Positions 1-7,456 of a DNA stretch of 64,000 bases are shown here, piece by piece. The DNA lies in the NCBI RefSeq assembly GCF_001593385.1, contig NZ_LUVZ01000001.1, positions 248,001-312,000 on the forward strand. Direction: 5' to 3'. This DNA is from Chryseobacterium cucumeris (GTDB lineage: Bacteria; Bacteroidota; Bacteroidia; Flavobacteriales; Weeksellaceae). A program made the position numbers and the translations under genes. The notes under the pieces were generated by a model that was given only the letters and a program-made list of their open reading frames with translations, was not told the origin of the DNA and did not search any database. How positions within the stretch are numbered: position 1 is the stretch's first letter; the number at the start of each line of letters is the position of its first letter.

Positions 1-202
1 TTGGTAATCGATAGTAATGTGCATGCAAAAACCGCACCTTAATTATTACTCCTAAAGTTAAAAAACGTTAAAAAATTTAACAACTTCAAGTGTTTTTATA
101 TTTATTGATTAGATATCACTACTAAAAGTGTAATTAAATTGCTTTTTTGATACCACATTTTTAAATCTGTGGTTTTGATAGTATGTCGGAAAACAAAATA
201 GT

Positions 203-236
203 AAAACCCGTTTTCACTTATTGAAAACGGGTTTTT
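203..236. terminator. Bidirectional rho-independent terminator
   Basis: A perfect 13-bp inverted repeat (AAAACCCGTTTTC and its complement) around a 7-nt loop, followed by T5. The A/T flanks let it work on both strands. It lies 24 bp past the stop of the minus-strand lipoprotein gene and probably ends that transcript. No plus-strand gene precedes it within the window. Confidence 0.75.
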
Positions 237-259
237 CAAAGTAATTACATAAAAAGTTG

Positions 260-493
260 CTACTTTTTTGGGATTTTGTTTTTATGGGCTCCTATAGTAT
301 CTGTAAGTTTTTTTGAGGAAACCGTATCACGATGGATTGTATCGGAAGGGATTGGGCTTACAGGAGAAACGGAATTCGTCCTTATGGTATCAGCTATGAT
401 TGTGTCTGTAGCTACATGTGTTTCTGTCCTCGATTCTTTTTTGCAGCTCAGGACAATAAATCCTATAAGCAGACTTGACATAATAAACTTCAT
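260..493 (-). CDS. Small Thr/Ser-rich lipoprotein, unknown function
   Basis: A 77-residue protein with a short hydrophobic N-terminus ending in a lipobox (VLSC, Cys17), so it is probably lipidated and envelope-anchored. The rest is low-complexity, rich in Thr, Ser, Asp and Lys, with a recurrent DTI/DTV motif and no recognisable domain. It is a single-gene unit ended by the terminator at 203-236. Opposite-strand ORFs here lack a signal peptide or family resemblance, so this strand is preferred. No function can be assigned. Confidence 0.6.
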   Translation of the reverse strand: MKFIMSSLLIGFIVLSCKKESRTETHVATDTIIADTIRTNSVSPVSPIPSDTIHRDTVSSKKLTDTIGAHKNKIPKK

Positions 494-578
494 AATGCTC
501 TATTTTGTGGTGATATATCAAAGGTAGACTATTGTGAAGCAGATTCTTATGACTTAAATCATAATGCTTTATATTTAA

Positions 579-1472
579 TTATTTCGCAAACTTCTTAGTT
601 CCTGCAACACATAAGATCACCCCTACTGTCACCCCTAGCATTCCTACACTTACCTGCTCATGAAGAAGCCATGCAGCCAATGCCAGCCCAAAGAAAGGTT
701 GAAGTAACTGCAGCTGGCCAACAGTAGCTATTCCTCCCTGTGCTAATCCTTTATACCAGAATATAAATCCAATAAACATACTGAAAAGAGAAATATAAGC
801 CATTCCAAACCATCCCTGAAAACTGACATTTTGAATATCAGCCGGAAAATAAATAAAAAATAAAGGAATCATTACAGGCAGCGCCAATACCAAAGCCCAC
901 GAAATCACCTGCCATCCGCCTAATGTCTTGGATAATTTAGCTCCTTCAGCATAACCCATACCACATAAAATAACGGCAAGCAGCATCAGAATATCTCCAA
1001 TAGGTGATGCAGATATTCCTTGTGAAACAGCATAGCCAATCACCAAAAGGCTTCCTACAATCGAAAAAAGCCAAAATATAGGATGAGGTCTTTCACCACC
1101 ACGCATCACACCAAATACAGCAGTAGCCAAAGGTAACATTCCCAGAAATACAATAGAATGCGCTGAAGTAAGATATTGAAGCGCTAATGCTGAAAGAAGA
1201 GGAAACCCTACCACACAGCCAAGAGAAACCAATAATAATGGAATCAAATCTTTTTTGACAGGACGTTTTTCTTTCCCAAGCCATAATACGATAAGCGCCA
1301 GGACTCCGGCAACAGCTGCACGAACAATCGTTACAAAAGTAGGACTCATTTCCATTACAGCTAATTTAGTGGCCGGCAAACCGCCGCTAAATAAAACTAC
1401 ACCTATAAATCCATTGATCCAGCCACTTATATTTTCATCTTTTGATAGTTGCTTTGTCATCATTTTATTCAA
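579..1472 (-). CDS. EamA/DMT-family transporter
   Basis: A 297-residue polytopic inner-membrane protein with about ten hydrophobic segments in two EamA-like halves (roughly residues 17-150 and 160-295). The repeated Gly/Pro-rich helices are typical of drug/metabolite exporters (RhaT/YdcZ-like). The substrate cannot be read from sequence. It is transcribed divergently from the MocR-type regulator at 1560, an arrangement often seen when the regulator controls the transporter. In-frame Met codons at residues 4 and 5 are alternative starts. Family assignment is firm; local regulation by the neighbour is an inference. Confidence 0.88.
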   Translation of the reverse strand: MNKMMTKQLSKDENISGWINGFIGVVLFSGGLPATKLAVMEMSPTFVTIVRAAVAGVLALIVLWLGKEKRPVKKDLIPLLLVSLGCVVGFPLLSALALQYLTSAHSIVFLGMLPLATAVFGVMRGGERPHPIFWLFSIVGSLLVIGYAVSQGISASPIGDILMLLAVILCGMGYAEGAKLSKTLGGWQVISWALVLALPVMIPLFFIYFPADIQNVSFQGWFGMAYISLFSMFIGFIFWYKGLAQGGIATVGQLQLLQPFFGLALAAWLLHEQVSVGMLGVTVGVILCVAGTKKFAK

Positions 1473-1515
1473 GCTTTTAATTAATATTCAAAATTAGAAA
1501 GGATAATTAAATAAA

Positions 1516-1551
1516 CACAGTATCAGTTTTGTATATTTACATGAGCACAGT
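1516..1551 (+). promoter_or_regulatory. Direct-repeat operator candidate in divergent promoter
   Basis: CACAGT occurs at 1516-1521 and again at 1546-1551, exactly 30 bp apart. A weaker TCAGT half-site lies between them (1523-1527). They sit in the 87-bp gap between the divergent exporter and MocR-type genes. MocR/PdxR-class regulators are known to bind spaced direct repeats, so this may be the autoregulatory operator. A TATATTTAC -7-like box (1532-1540) lies between the repeats. Confidence 0.35.
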
Positions 1552-1559
1552 TTAACAAT

Positions 1560-2981
1560 ATGAGTAAAGAATTTTTATATACGGAAATTGCAGACGGAAT
1601 TGCAGGACAGATCAGAAATGGGATTCTAAAGACAGGAGACAAGCTTCCTTCTGTAAGAATGCTATGCCAGGAACATCAGGTGAGTATGAATACTGCCAAG
1701 CGTGTTTTTCTCGAACTGGAATCACAGTCTTTAGTAGAATCTAAACCACAGTCTGGGTATTTTGTAAGCCAGCTGCTCTCTGCAAAACTTCCTTTACCTG
1801 AGGTAAGCCGCCCATCATTGATCGCCAATAATGATGAACCGGATGAACTGATCAGTAAGGTATATGAAAATATGGGTAAAAAGGATCTTACCTTTTTCTC
1901 TATAGGAATTCCATCAGGAGCTCTCTTACCTCAGGCTAAACTTAAGAAAGAAATTGTAAACGCCACAAGGGAATTAAAAGACGGTGGTACAGAATATGAA
2001 GAACTTCAGGGAAATCTGAAGTTAAGAAGAATGATTGCTGTACGTTCTTTGCAATGGGGAGGAAATCTGAGCGAAAATGACCTGATTACCACCAATGGCG
2101 GAATGAATGCTCTTTCTTTTTGTTTAATGGCTTTAGGAAAACCAGGAGACACCGTTGCTATTGAAAGCCCTTGTTATCCCGGAATTCTTCAGCTTGCCAA
2201 TGGTTTGGGTTTAAAAGTCTTGGAACTTCCTACCCATCCCACTACCGGAATAGAAATTGAGGCTTTAAAAAAATTAATGCCTAAAATAGATCTGTGCTTG
2301 TTGATTCCCAATTTTAATTCACCTTTGGGAAGCTGTATGCCTGATGAAAATAAAAAGGAAATTGTAAAAATACTTTCTGAAAATAATATTCCGTTGATAG
2401 AAGATGACGTCTATGGAGACCTTTATTTTGGTTCCAGCCGTCCAAAATGTTGTAAATCTTTCGATAAGGACGGAAACGTACTGTATTGCAGCTCTATTTC
2501 AAAAACTTTGGCTCCCGGATATCGTGTAGGCTGGATTGCTCCGGGGAAATATAAAGATAAAATTCTTAAGCTTAAACTGCTGCATTCTACATCTTCTATT
2601 TCCATTGTGAATGAAGCTGTTGCCAATTTTCTGAAATCCGGAAAATACGAAAAGCACCTTCAGCAGCTTCGCAGAACATTACAGTTCAATTATCAGAACT
2701 ATGTACAGACCATTGCGGAATCTTTTCCTGAAGGCACAAAAACCAGTCGTCCACAGGGAGGCTTGTCTTTATGGGTAGAATTTGATCAAAAGATTCGAAC
2801 AACAGAATTATACGATCTGGCCATTAAACAGAATATCAGTATCGCTCCCGGAAGAATGTTTACCTTTCAGGAACAGTTTGAAAACTGCATGAGGCTCTGC
2901 ATAGGGCTTCCATGGTCGGAAGATACACAGACAAAACTCAGACAGGTTGGACAGCTTGCCAAAAAGATTTATTTAAAGTAA
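1560..2981 (+). CDS. MocR-type PLP-dependent transcriptional regulator/aminotransferase
   Basis: A 473-residue fusion of an N-terminal GntR winged helix-turn-helix (about residues 5-70) to a fold-type I aminotransferase domain (about 100-470). The PLP-binding Lys lies in SISKTLAPGYRVGW (K315), with the cofactor Asp region at EDDVYGDLYF and substrate Arg motifs near the C-terminus (MRLCIG). MocR proteins sense PLP-bound metabolites and control neighbouring genes. The divergent EamA exporter at 579-1472 is the obvious candidate target. The specific ligand is unknown. The start is chosen because the wHTH begins within ten residues. Confidence 0.88.
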   Translation: MSKEFLYTEIADGIAGQIRNGILKTGDKLPSVRMLCQEHQVSMNTAKRVFLELESQSLVESKPQSGYFVSQLLSAKLPLPEVSRPSLIANNDEPDELISKVYENMGKKDLTFFSIGIPSGALLPQAKLKKEIVNATRELKDGGTEYEELQGNLKLRRMIAVRSLQWGGNLSENDLITTNGGMNALSFCLMALGKPGDTVAIESPCYPGILQLANGLGLKVLELPTHPTTGIEIEALKKLMPKIDLCLLIPNFNSPLGSCMPDENKKEIVKILSENNIPLIEDDVYGDLYFGSSRPKCCKSFDKDGNVLYCSSISKTLAPGYRVGWIAPGKYKDKILKLKLLHSTSSISIVNEAVANFLKSGKYEKHLQQLRRTLQFNYQNYVQTIAESFPEGTKTSRPQGGLSLWVEFDQKIRTTELYDLAIKQNISIAPGRMFTFQEQFENCMRLCIGLPWSEDTQTKLRQVGQLAKKIYLK

Positions 2982-3125
2982 GGAAGATGGAGGCCGGAAG
3001 ATTGAAGCTAAAATAGTTTTAAAAATAATTTACCTTAATTCTTATTGATATTGTAAAGGAAATCTTATAACTCTTGAAGTTTTTTTATATTTACCAGAAC
3101 TTCAAGCCTCCATCTCCCAGCCTTT
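2981..3125. repeat. Imperfect inverted repeat in convergent intergenic gap
   Basis: GGAAGATGGAGGCCGGAAG followed by ATTGAAGCT (about 2982-3009) is matched in inverse orientation by ACTTCAAGCC-TCCATCTCCCAGCC (about 3099-3122). The arms share GATGGAGG-C and TTGAAG blocks. It lies between two convergent genes. From memory, purine-rich ggaagatggagg repeats are dispersed between genes in chryseobacteria. It may serve as a terminator-like or BIME-like element. Confidence 0.4.
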
Positions 3126-3126
3126 C

Positions 3127-3723
3127 TTATTTATTATCCGGGATGAAATTTTTTCTCGCCAGCTCCTTTCTTACACGGCTCAGGCTCTCAGGAGTAATTC
3201 CGAGGTAAGAAGCAATCATCCATTGTGGAACTCTCAGGAGTAAATCCGGATACATTTTGATGAATTTCATATACCTTTCTTCTGCAGTCTCTCCCAATAA
3301 AGAATTGATCCTGTTTTGAAGACTTCTGATATGTTTCTGAAGAAGAAAATCACTTCTTTCGATGCTGTTCGGAAATTGTTCTACCAGTTTGTTGAAGAAA
3401 TCAGGATGAAGAAACAAAACTTCAGAATCTTCCACTGCTTCTATATAATAAATGGATTTTTCATTGAAATAAAGGCTGCTTCGGTCAGAAATCAGCCAGC
3501 TTTCCGGAGCAAACTGTATAATATGTTCCTTTCCGTTTTTATCAATGGAATACATCTTTATCAGGCCTTTTTCTACAAAGAAAATATGTCGGCAGATTTC
3601 ACCATACTGAAGAAGGAACTGGTTTTTAGGAATTTTCTTTACTTCATAGTGAAGACTACACGTATTCACATTCTGAAGCGGAACATTTAAAACTTTGGCT
3701 AAATAATTATTTATATTCTTCAT
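3127..3723 (-). CDS. Crp/Fnr-family transcriptional regulator
   Basis: A 198-residue protein with an N-terminal cyclic-nucleotide-binding-like beta-barrel (about residues 25-115) and a C-terminal helix-turn-helix (about 150-190, IASYLGITPESLSRVRKELA). It lacks the spaced Cys cluster of true Fnr, so oxygen sensing through Fe-S is unlikely. Its start overlaps the ytxJ-like gene by 4 bp (ATGA-type coupling), which makes it the last gene of a minus-strand bacillithiol-type operon. It may regulate that operon in response to thiol or redox stress; this last point is inferred from position only. Confidence 0.85.
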   Translation of the reverse strand: MKNINNYLAKVLNVPLQNVNTCSLHYEVKKIPKNQFLLQYGEICRHIFFVEKGLIKMYSIDKNGKEHIIQFAPESWLISDRSSLYFNEKSIYYIEAVEDSEVLFLHPDFFNKLVEQFPNSIERSDFLLQKHIRSLQNRINSLLGETAEERYMKFIKMYPDLLLRVPQWMIASYLGITPESLSRVRKELARKNFIPDNK

Positions 3724-4100
3724 GATACAATCTGGCTTAAAGAAATATCCTGGTGTGAAGCACTGTTAACAGGTTTTCCGTTCTCTATGACAATCAGCTG
3801 CGGACTTTCATGTCTGATCTCAAAATCTGCTGCTATTTTGTTAGAAACAGGCCGGTGTGCCAATAAATCCAGATAGTATACACTCACCAGTTGGTCTGAA
3901 TTTTCTATTTCTTTTTCAAAGTTTTTCAAAACTGTCCTGCTTATGAAACAGCTTGTAGAATGTTTAAATATCGCTATCCTATTCTGAAAAGAGTCTTCCA
4001 TTGCTTTGGCAAGGTCTTCTTCAGATTCTATCTTTTTCCAGAATGTTTTTTGGTCAGGGGTTTCGTTTTTACCACCGAATATTTTATCAAAAAAACTCAT
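3720..4100 (-). CDS. ytxJ: YtxJ-like bacillithiol-system monothiol thioredoxin-fold protein
   Basis: A 126-residue cytoplasmic protein of the YtxJ family (DUF2847), a monothiol thioredoxin-fold group proposed to reduce bacillithiolated proteins. The signature KHSTSCFISRTVL carries the single active-site Cys (C51). The family more commonly has Pro right after this Cys (SCPIS); here it is Phe. The gene overlaps its upstream neighbour by 4 bp and its downstream Crp gene by 4 bp, so it sits inside a tight cotranscribed set with a YfiT/BstA-like S-transferase. That context supports the bacillithiol role. The family call is good; biochemical activity is known only from relatives. Confidence 0.82.
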   Translation of the reverse strand: MSFFDKIFGGKNETPDQKTFWKKIESEEDLAKAMEDSFQNRIAIFKHSTSCFISRTVLKNFEKEIENSDQLVSVYYLDLLAHRPVSNKIAADFEIRHESPQLIVIENGKPVNSASHQDISLSQIVS

Positions 4101-4558
4101 ACATTAAATTGTTTTAGATGATGATCAAGATGTTTGTATTCTAAAAATGTCCAGTCTTTTTCAGTCATTGTACCGAATAATCTGTGGCGGTCCGGCAGGT
4201 TGTTTTTTTCACAAACTTCCCGGAATTCTTCCAGCGTTTTCAGCAGATTGGTTTTTGAAACATCGAAATCACACTCAAAATTAACGATTAGTTTTTGAAA
4301 AGTAGGCATGTTTCTGGGAATTCCATTATTGAAAATATGCATTTCTATTTTAGTAAAAATCCCTACTGCCTCAAAAATGACATTAATACGGGGAAGTTCG
4401 AACTTTCCCAAAGCCACCTGAAGAACTAAATCACAATGCTTTAGCATTTGACACACGTTCATCTTCCCCCATTTTCCAATAGAGTTTTCAGATAACATAG
4501 AAATCCTGTTAATAATTTCCTGATAATATATAGGATTATTAAGACGTTTTCTTACCAA
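4097..4558 (-). CDS. DUF1569 (DinB-like) protein
   Basis: A 153-residue four-helix DinB/YfiT-like protein of the DUF1569 group. The signature WGKMNVCQMLKHCDLVLQVA (residues 30-49) contains the conserved His41 expected in the metal-binding helix, and the C-terminal KHLDHHLKQF supplies further His. DinB-superfamily members are metal-dependent enzymes, several acting as low-molecular-weight-thiol S-transferases. It overlaps the YfiT-like gene upstream by 7 bp and the YtxJ-like gene downstream by 4 bp. A bacillithiol-linked role is therefore likely, but the substrate is unknown. Confidence 0.75.
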   Translation of the reverse strand: MVRKRLNNPIYYQEIINRISMLSENSIGKWGKMNVCQMLKHCDLVLQVALGKFELPRINVIFEAVGIFTKIEMHIFNNGIPRNMPTFQKLIVNFECDFDVSKTNLLKTLEEFREVCEKNNLPDRHRLFGTMTEKDWTFLEYKHLDHHLKQFNV

Positions 4559-5088
4559 CCTTTTTCTATCTTCAGATTTTCAATATGAGCAAAATGATGA
4601 TTGCAGTGCCACACATATAAAGCAAGGCTTTCTCTTAAATTATAATTTTTATTGTGCTCAGGATGATGGAAGGTTCTTTCAAACTGTTTATTGGTAAGAC
4701 TTTTAAGAAGAGCTACCCATCTTTGGTGTGTTCCCTTCAACATTCTCATTGCCGGTTTTACGGGCATATGAAAACTGTCCTGAAGCTCCGCCCATTTCGC
4801 TTCATCATAAGGCTTTATAGTAGGATTTTCTTCTGTCAGTGCCAGTTTGAAACGGATAAAACTGTTCATATGACTGTCAGAAAGATGATTCACAAGTTGC
4901 CTTACTGTCCAGCCTCCTTCTCTGTAAGGAGTATCCAATTGATCGTCTGTAAAATGTTCAATAAGATTCTTTAGCCTTCCAGGAAAATCTTTGATTACTT
5001 TGATATAAGTATCCAATGTAATATCACAAATATTTTCAGGCACTTCAAACGGGCCTATTGGAAACTTTTTTTTCTCTAAATCAATCAT
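4552..5088 (-). CDS. YfiT/BstA-type bacillithiol S-transferase
   Basis: A 178-residue DinB-superfamily protein closely matching the YfiT (BstA) group, which transfers bacillithiol to electrophiles. It has the family N-terminus (FPIGPFEVP), the GGWTVRQLVNHLSDSHMNSF motif with metal-ligand candidates H68 and H73, and the C-terminal WHCNHHFAHI block (H161-H168) supplying the other ligands. It heads a four-gene minus-strand cluster with overlapping starts and stops (YfiT-DUF1569-YtxJ-Crp). Flavobacteria are known to carry bacillithiol synthesis genes elsewhere; none are in this window. Confidence in family is high, in exact substrate moderate. Confidence 0.84.
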   Translation of the reverse strand: MIDLEKKKFPIGPFEVPENICDITLDTYIKVIKDFPGRLKNLIEHFTDDQLDTPYREGGWTVRQLVNHLSDSHMNSFIRFKLALTEENPTIKPYDEAKWAELQDSFHMPVKPAMRMLKGTHQRWVALLKSLTNKQFERTFHHPEHNKNYNLRESLALYVWHCNHHFAHIENLKIEKGW

Positions 5089-5169
5089 TGTTCAGGTTTT
5101 AATTTTTTAATTATTGCCGATTGGTATTACTATTATTGATGAGAATAATTGACAAATACCAGCTTGCGC

Positions 5170-5186
5170 GAATTTATCAAAAATTC
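5170..5186. promoter_or_regulatory. Possible operator (GAATTT-N5-AAATTC) shared with pncA upstream region
   Basis: A perfect 6-bp inverted repeat GAATTT-ATCAA-AAATTC lies 82 bp upstream of the bacillithiol cluster. The 16-nt word AATTTATCAAAAATTC recurs exactly at 6633-6648, just before pncA. Two identical 16-mers in nearby regulatory gaps suggest a common binding site, though the sequence is AT-rich and chance is possible. Confidence 0.25.
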
Positions 5187-5304
5187 AAGAATATAAAGTG
5201 AATAAAGCATTAATTATACCGATAATGTTTTTTGTGGTACCGATTTTTTATTAAAAAAGGCTTAAATTGTATAAACTGAAACCTTTCTTGATTATAATAA
5301 AGTA

Positions 5305-6447
5305 TTAATATCCGTGTAAATCAATACCTTCTGTTCTTTGCAGGGTTACTTTTCGACCCATTTTCTTTTGAATTACTCTGAAATGCTGCAATTCATCATC
5401 CGTCAAAATGCTGATTGCAGTTCCTTTTTCATTGGCACGCCCTGTTCTACCAATACGGTGAATATAATCCAGCGGTGAACGCGGCAACTCGTAATTGATA
5501 ACACATGGCAGGGATTCAATATGGATTCCTCGCCCAATTAAGTCTGTAGCCACCAAAATCTGAGCACCGTTTACTTTAAATTCTTCCAGATTATTTCTTC
5601 TCGCTCCCTGTGACTTCTGGCTATGAATGGCCACAGCTTTTATTTTATTCTTTTTAAGTTTCTCTACCAGATTATCTGCAGATCTTGTAGACGAAACAAA
5701 AATCAAAGCCTTTTCAACTTTTTTTTCTTTGATCAGATATCGTAAAAAAGGTCCTTTATTTTCCGGAGCAACATGATAAGCAAGCTGTTCGATATTATCA
5801 ATTTCAACTTCTTCTTTTTTAATCTCAATAATTGTAGGATTGATAGAAAGACGTTCTTTCATTTCAGCAACTTTATCATTCAAGGTAGCTGAAAATAAAG
5901 TAGTTTGTTTCGCTACAGGCATCATGGCAAAAAGCTTATTCATTTCTTCACCAAACCCTAGCTGAAACATTTTATCTGCTTCATCAATCACCAAATGTTT
6001 AATTCCTGAAATACTTAATGCATTATGATCAATTAAATCCAGCAGACGTCCCGGAGTAGCAATCAAAACTTCCACTCCAAACATTCCCTTCATCTGTGGA
6101 TTGATAGAAACACCTCCATAAACAGCCATCGTACGGACTTCTCTCTTTAGATTTTCTGTGAATGCCCTGAAAACTTCATCGATCTGAATAGCTAATTCCC
6201 TGGTAGGAACCAATATCAAAACCTGAACATTACGGTTTTTTTTAACTTCCGCATTCTGTAATTTTTCTAGAATCGGCATCACAAAACACGCTGTTTTACC
6301 AGAACCTGTCTGAGCAATTCCCATCAGATCTTTCCCTTCCAAAATAACAGGAACAGCCTGCTCTTGTATAGGGAACGGTTTTAAATATCCTAATTTTTTG
6401 ACAGAACGAATAATATTGTGTGATAATCCTAACGATTCAAATGACAT
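5305..6447 (-). CDS. DEAD-box ATP-dependent RNA helicase
   Basis: A 380-residue RNA helicase with all core motifs: Q motif region near 20-28, Walker A QTGSGKT (46-52), PTRELA (81-86), TPGR (131-134), DEAD (154-157), SAT (186-188), TDLIGRGIH (301-309) and HRIGRTGR (330-337). It has almost no C-terminal extension, so it is a compact RhlE/CsdA-like member, probably acting in ribosome assembly or mRNA decay. An ORF extension adds 18 residues upstream, but MSFESLGLS is the canonical start and a TATCTTTGC promoter box (6465-6473) lies inside the extension. It is transcribed alone. Confidence 0.93.
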   Translation of the reverse strand: MSFESLGLSHNIIRSVKKLGYLKPFPIQEQAVPVILEGKDLMGIAQTGSGKTACFVMPILEKLQNAEVKKNRNVQVLILVPTRELAIQIDEVFRAFTENLKREVRTMAVYGGVSINPQMKGMFGVEVLIATPGRLLDLIDHNALSISGIKHLVIDEADKMFQLGFGEEMNKLFAMMPVAKQTTLFSATLNDKVAEMKERLSINPTIIEIKKEEVEIDNIEQLAYHVAPENKGPFLRYLIKEKKVEKALIFVSSTRSADNLVEKLKKNKIKAVAIHSQKSQGARRNNLEEFKVNGAQILVATDLIGRGIHIESLPCVINYELPRSPLDYIHRIGRTGRANEKGTAISILTDDELQHFRVIQKKMGRKVTLQRTEGIDLHGY

Positions 6448-6464
6448 AAAAATACTTATTTCCT

Positions 6465-6473
6465 GCAAAGATA
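6465..6473 (-). promoter_or_regulatory. Bacteroidota -7 box for the DEAD-box helicase
   Basis: The minus strand reads TATCTTTGC, matching the TAnnTTTG consensus of the Bacteroidota housekeeping sigma factor, 17 bp before the chosen ATG at 6447. A clear -33 TTTG was not seen at ideal spacing. Confidence 0.5.
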
Positions 6474-6601
6474 CGCTATTGATATTTGGTGTAAGCCTCA
6501 AAATACAATAGGCTGCAGATAAACTTCAATTATTTAAAATTTTATGCCTTTCATTCAAAAACATTGAAAATTTATATTGCCGATTTGTCCGAAAATTCAG
6601 G

Positions 6602-6631
6602 TTTGGACAAATTTTTGAAGATTAGTTTTGT
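6602..6631 (+). promoter_or_regulatory. Bacteroidota housekeeping promoter of pncA
   Basis: A TTTG -33 box (6602-6605) and a TAGTTTTGT -7 box (6623-6631; TAnnTTTG) are separated by 17 bp. This matches the flavobacterial consensus TTG-N17-23-TAnnTTTG. The start codon follows at 6662. Confidence 0.6.
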
Positions 6632-6661
6632 AAATTTATCAAAAATTCGAGAAATCAAAAT

Positions 6662-7267
6662 ATGAAAAAAGCGTTAATAATAGTCGATGTACAGAATGAT
6701 TTTTGTGAAGACGGAGCACTTGCAGTTCCTGGAGCGAGCGAAATTATTCCATACATCAATCTCCTGATGGAAGAAAATGAATATGATCAGGTGGTTCTTA
6801 CACAAGACTGGCATCCTGCAGGTCATAAAAGTTTTGCAAGCAGCAATGGAAGAAAGGTAGGAGAAAGTATTATTTTAAATGGTGTTCCCCAGTTTATGTG
6901 GCCGGATCACTGTATTCAGGGAACTTTTGGGGCAGAATTTCACAAAGATCTGAACAGAGATAAAGTAACCCACATTGTACAGAAAGGTAAAAATATTGAA
7001 ATTGACAGCTACAGCGGTTTCCAGGATAACAACCATTTTATGAAAACAGGTTTGGATGATTTCCTGAAATACCATGATATCCAACTGGTAGAAATTGTAG
7101 GTCTGGCATTAGACTATTGTGTTAAATTTACAGCACAGGATGCAGTAGCTAACGGATATGTAACGTGCCTTCATTTCAATGGAACACGTGCAGTAAACGT
7201 AAAACCTGACAACGGCAGAGCTGCCATCTATGAAATGATTGAAAAAGGAGTAACGGTGTTGGGTTAA
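6662..7267 (+). CDS. pncA: Nicotinamidase/pyrazinamidase
   Basis: A 201-residue isochorismatase-fold enzyme that hydrolyses nicotinamide to nicotinate and ammonia in NAD salvage. The catalytic triad is visible: D9 (VDVQNDF), K108 (VQKGKN) and C153 (LALDYCVKFTA). The metal site is D49/H51/H55 in TQDWHPAGH. Length and motifs match the bifunctional nicotinamidase/pyrazinamidase family. It is a single-gene unit with its own promoter (6602-6631) and a strong terminator at 7333-7363. Confidence 0.95.
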   Translation: MKKALIIVDVQNDFCEDGALAVPGASEIIPYINLLMEENEYDQVVLTQDWHPAGHKSFASSNGRKVGESIILNGVPQFMWPDHCIQGTFGAEFHKDLNRDKVTHIVQKGKNIEIDSYSGFQDNNHFMKTGLDDFLKYHDIQLVEIVGLALDYCVKFTAQDAVANGYVTCLHFNGTRAVNVKPDNGRAAIYEMIEKGVTVLG

Positions 7268-7275
7268 TTCTTTTT

Positions 7276-7453
7276 AATGATGAATTATAAATGATGAGTT
7301 ATGAATTTTAAAATTTATAGCTTAATAAAATAAAAAAGCGCAGAAAATAATTCTGCGCTTTTTGTTTTTTATCCTAAAGATACTTTTGAGAGAATGAAGT
7401 AAATTACAAATCTGAATCTGTTATTCATCATTTATAACTCATCATTTATCATT
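7276..7453. repeat. Imperfect inverted ATGATGA-type repeats flanking a terminator
   Basis: A 31-nt segment at 7276-7306, built from ATGATGAATTATAAATGATG and related words, recurs inverted at 7423-7453 with about 9 mismatches. The two arms bracket the terminator between convergent pncA and the pseudouridine synthase gene. ATGATGAGTTAT-like words resemble low-complexity intergenic repeats common in flavobacteria (from memory). Confidence 0.4.
7333..7363. terminator. Bidirectional terminator between pncA and the pseudouridine synthase gene
   Basis: AAAAAGCGCAGAA, loop, TTCTGCGCTTTTT: a 13-bp perfect stem with a T run on both strands, placed between convergent genes. Confidence 0.85.
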
Positions 7454-7456
7454 GTT

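Noticed and set aside
6601..6618. TTTGGACAAATTTTTGA before pncA as a sigma-54 site
   Set aside because: The 12-bp step fits, but the -24 box is GGAC instead of GGCA, and a good housekeeping -33/-7 pair occupies the same place.
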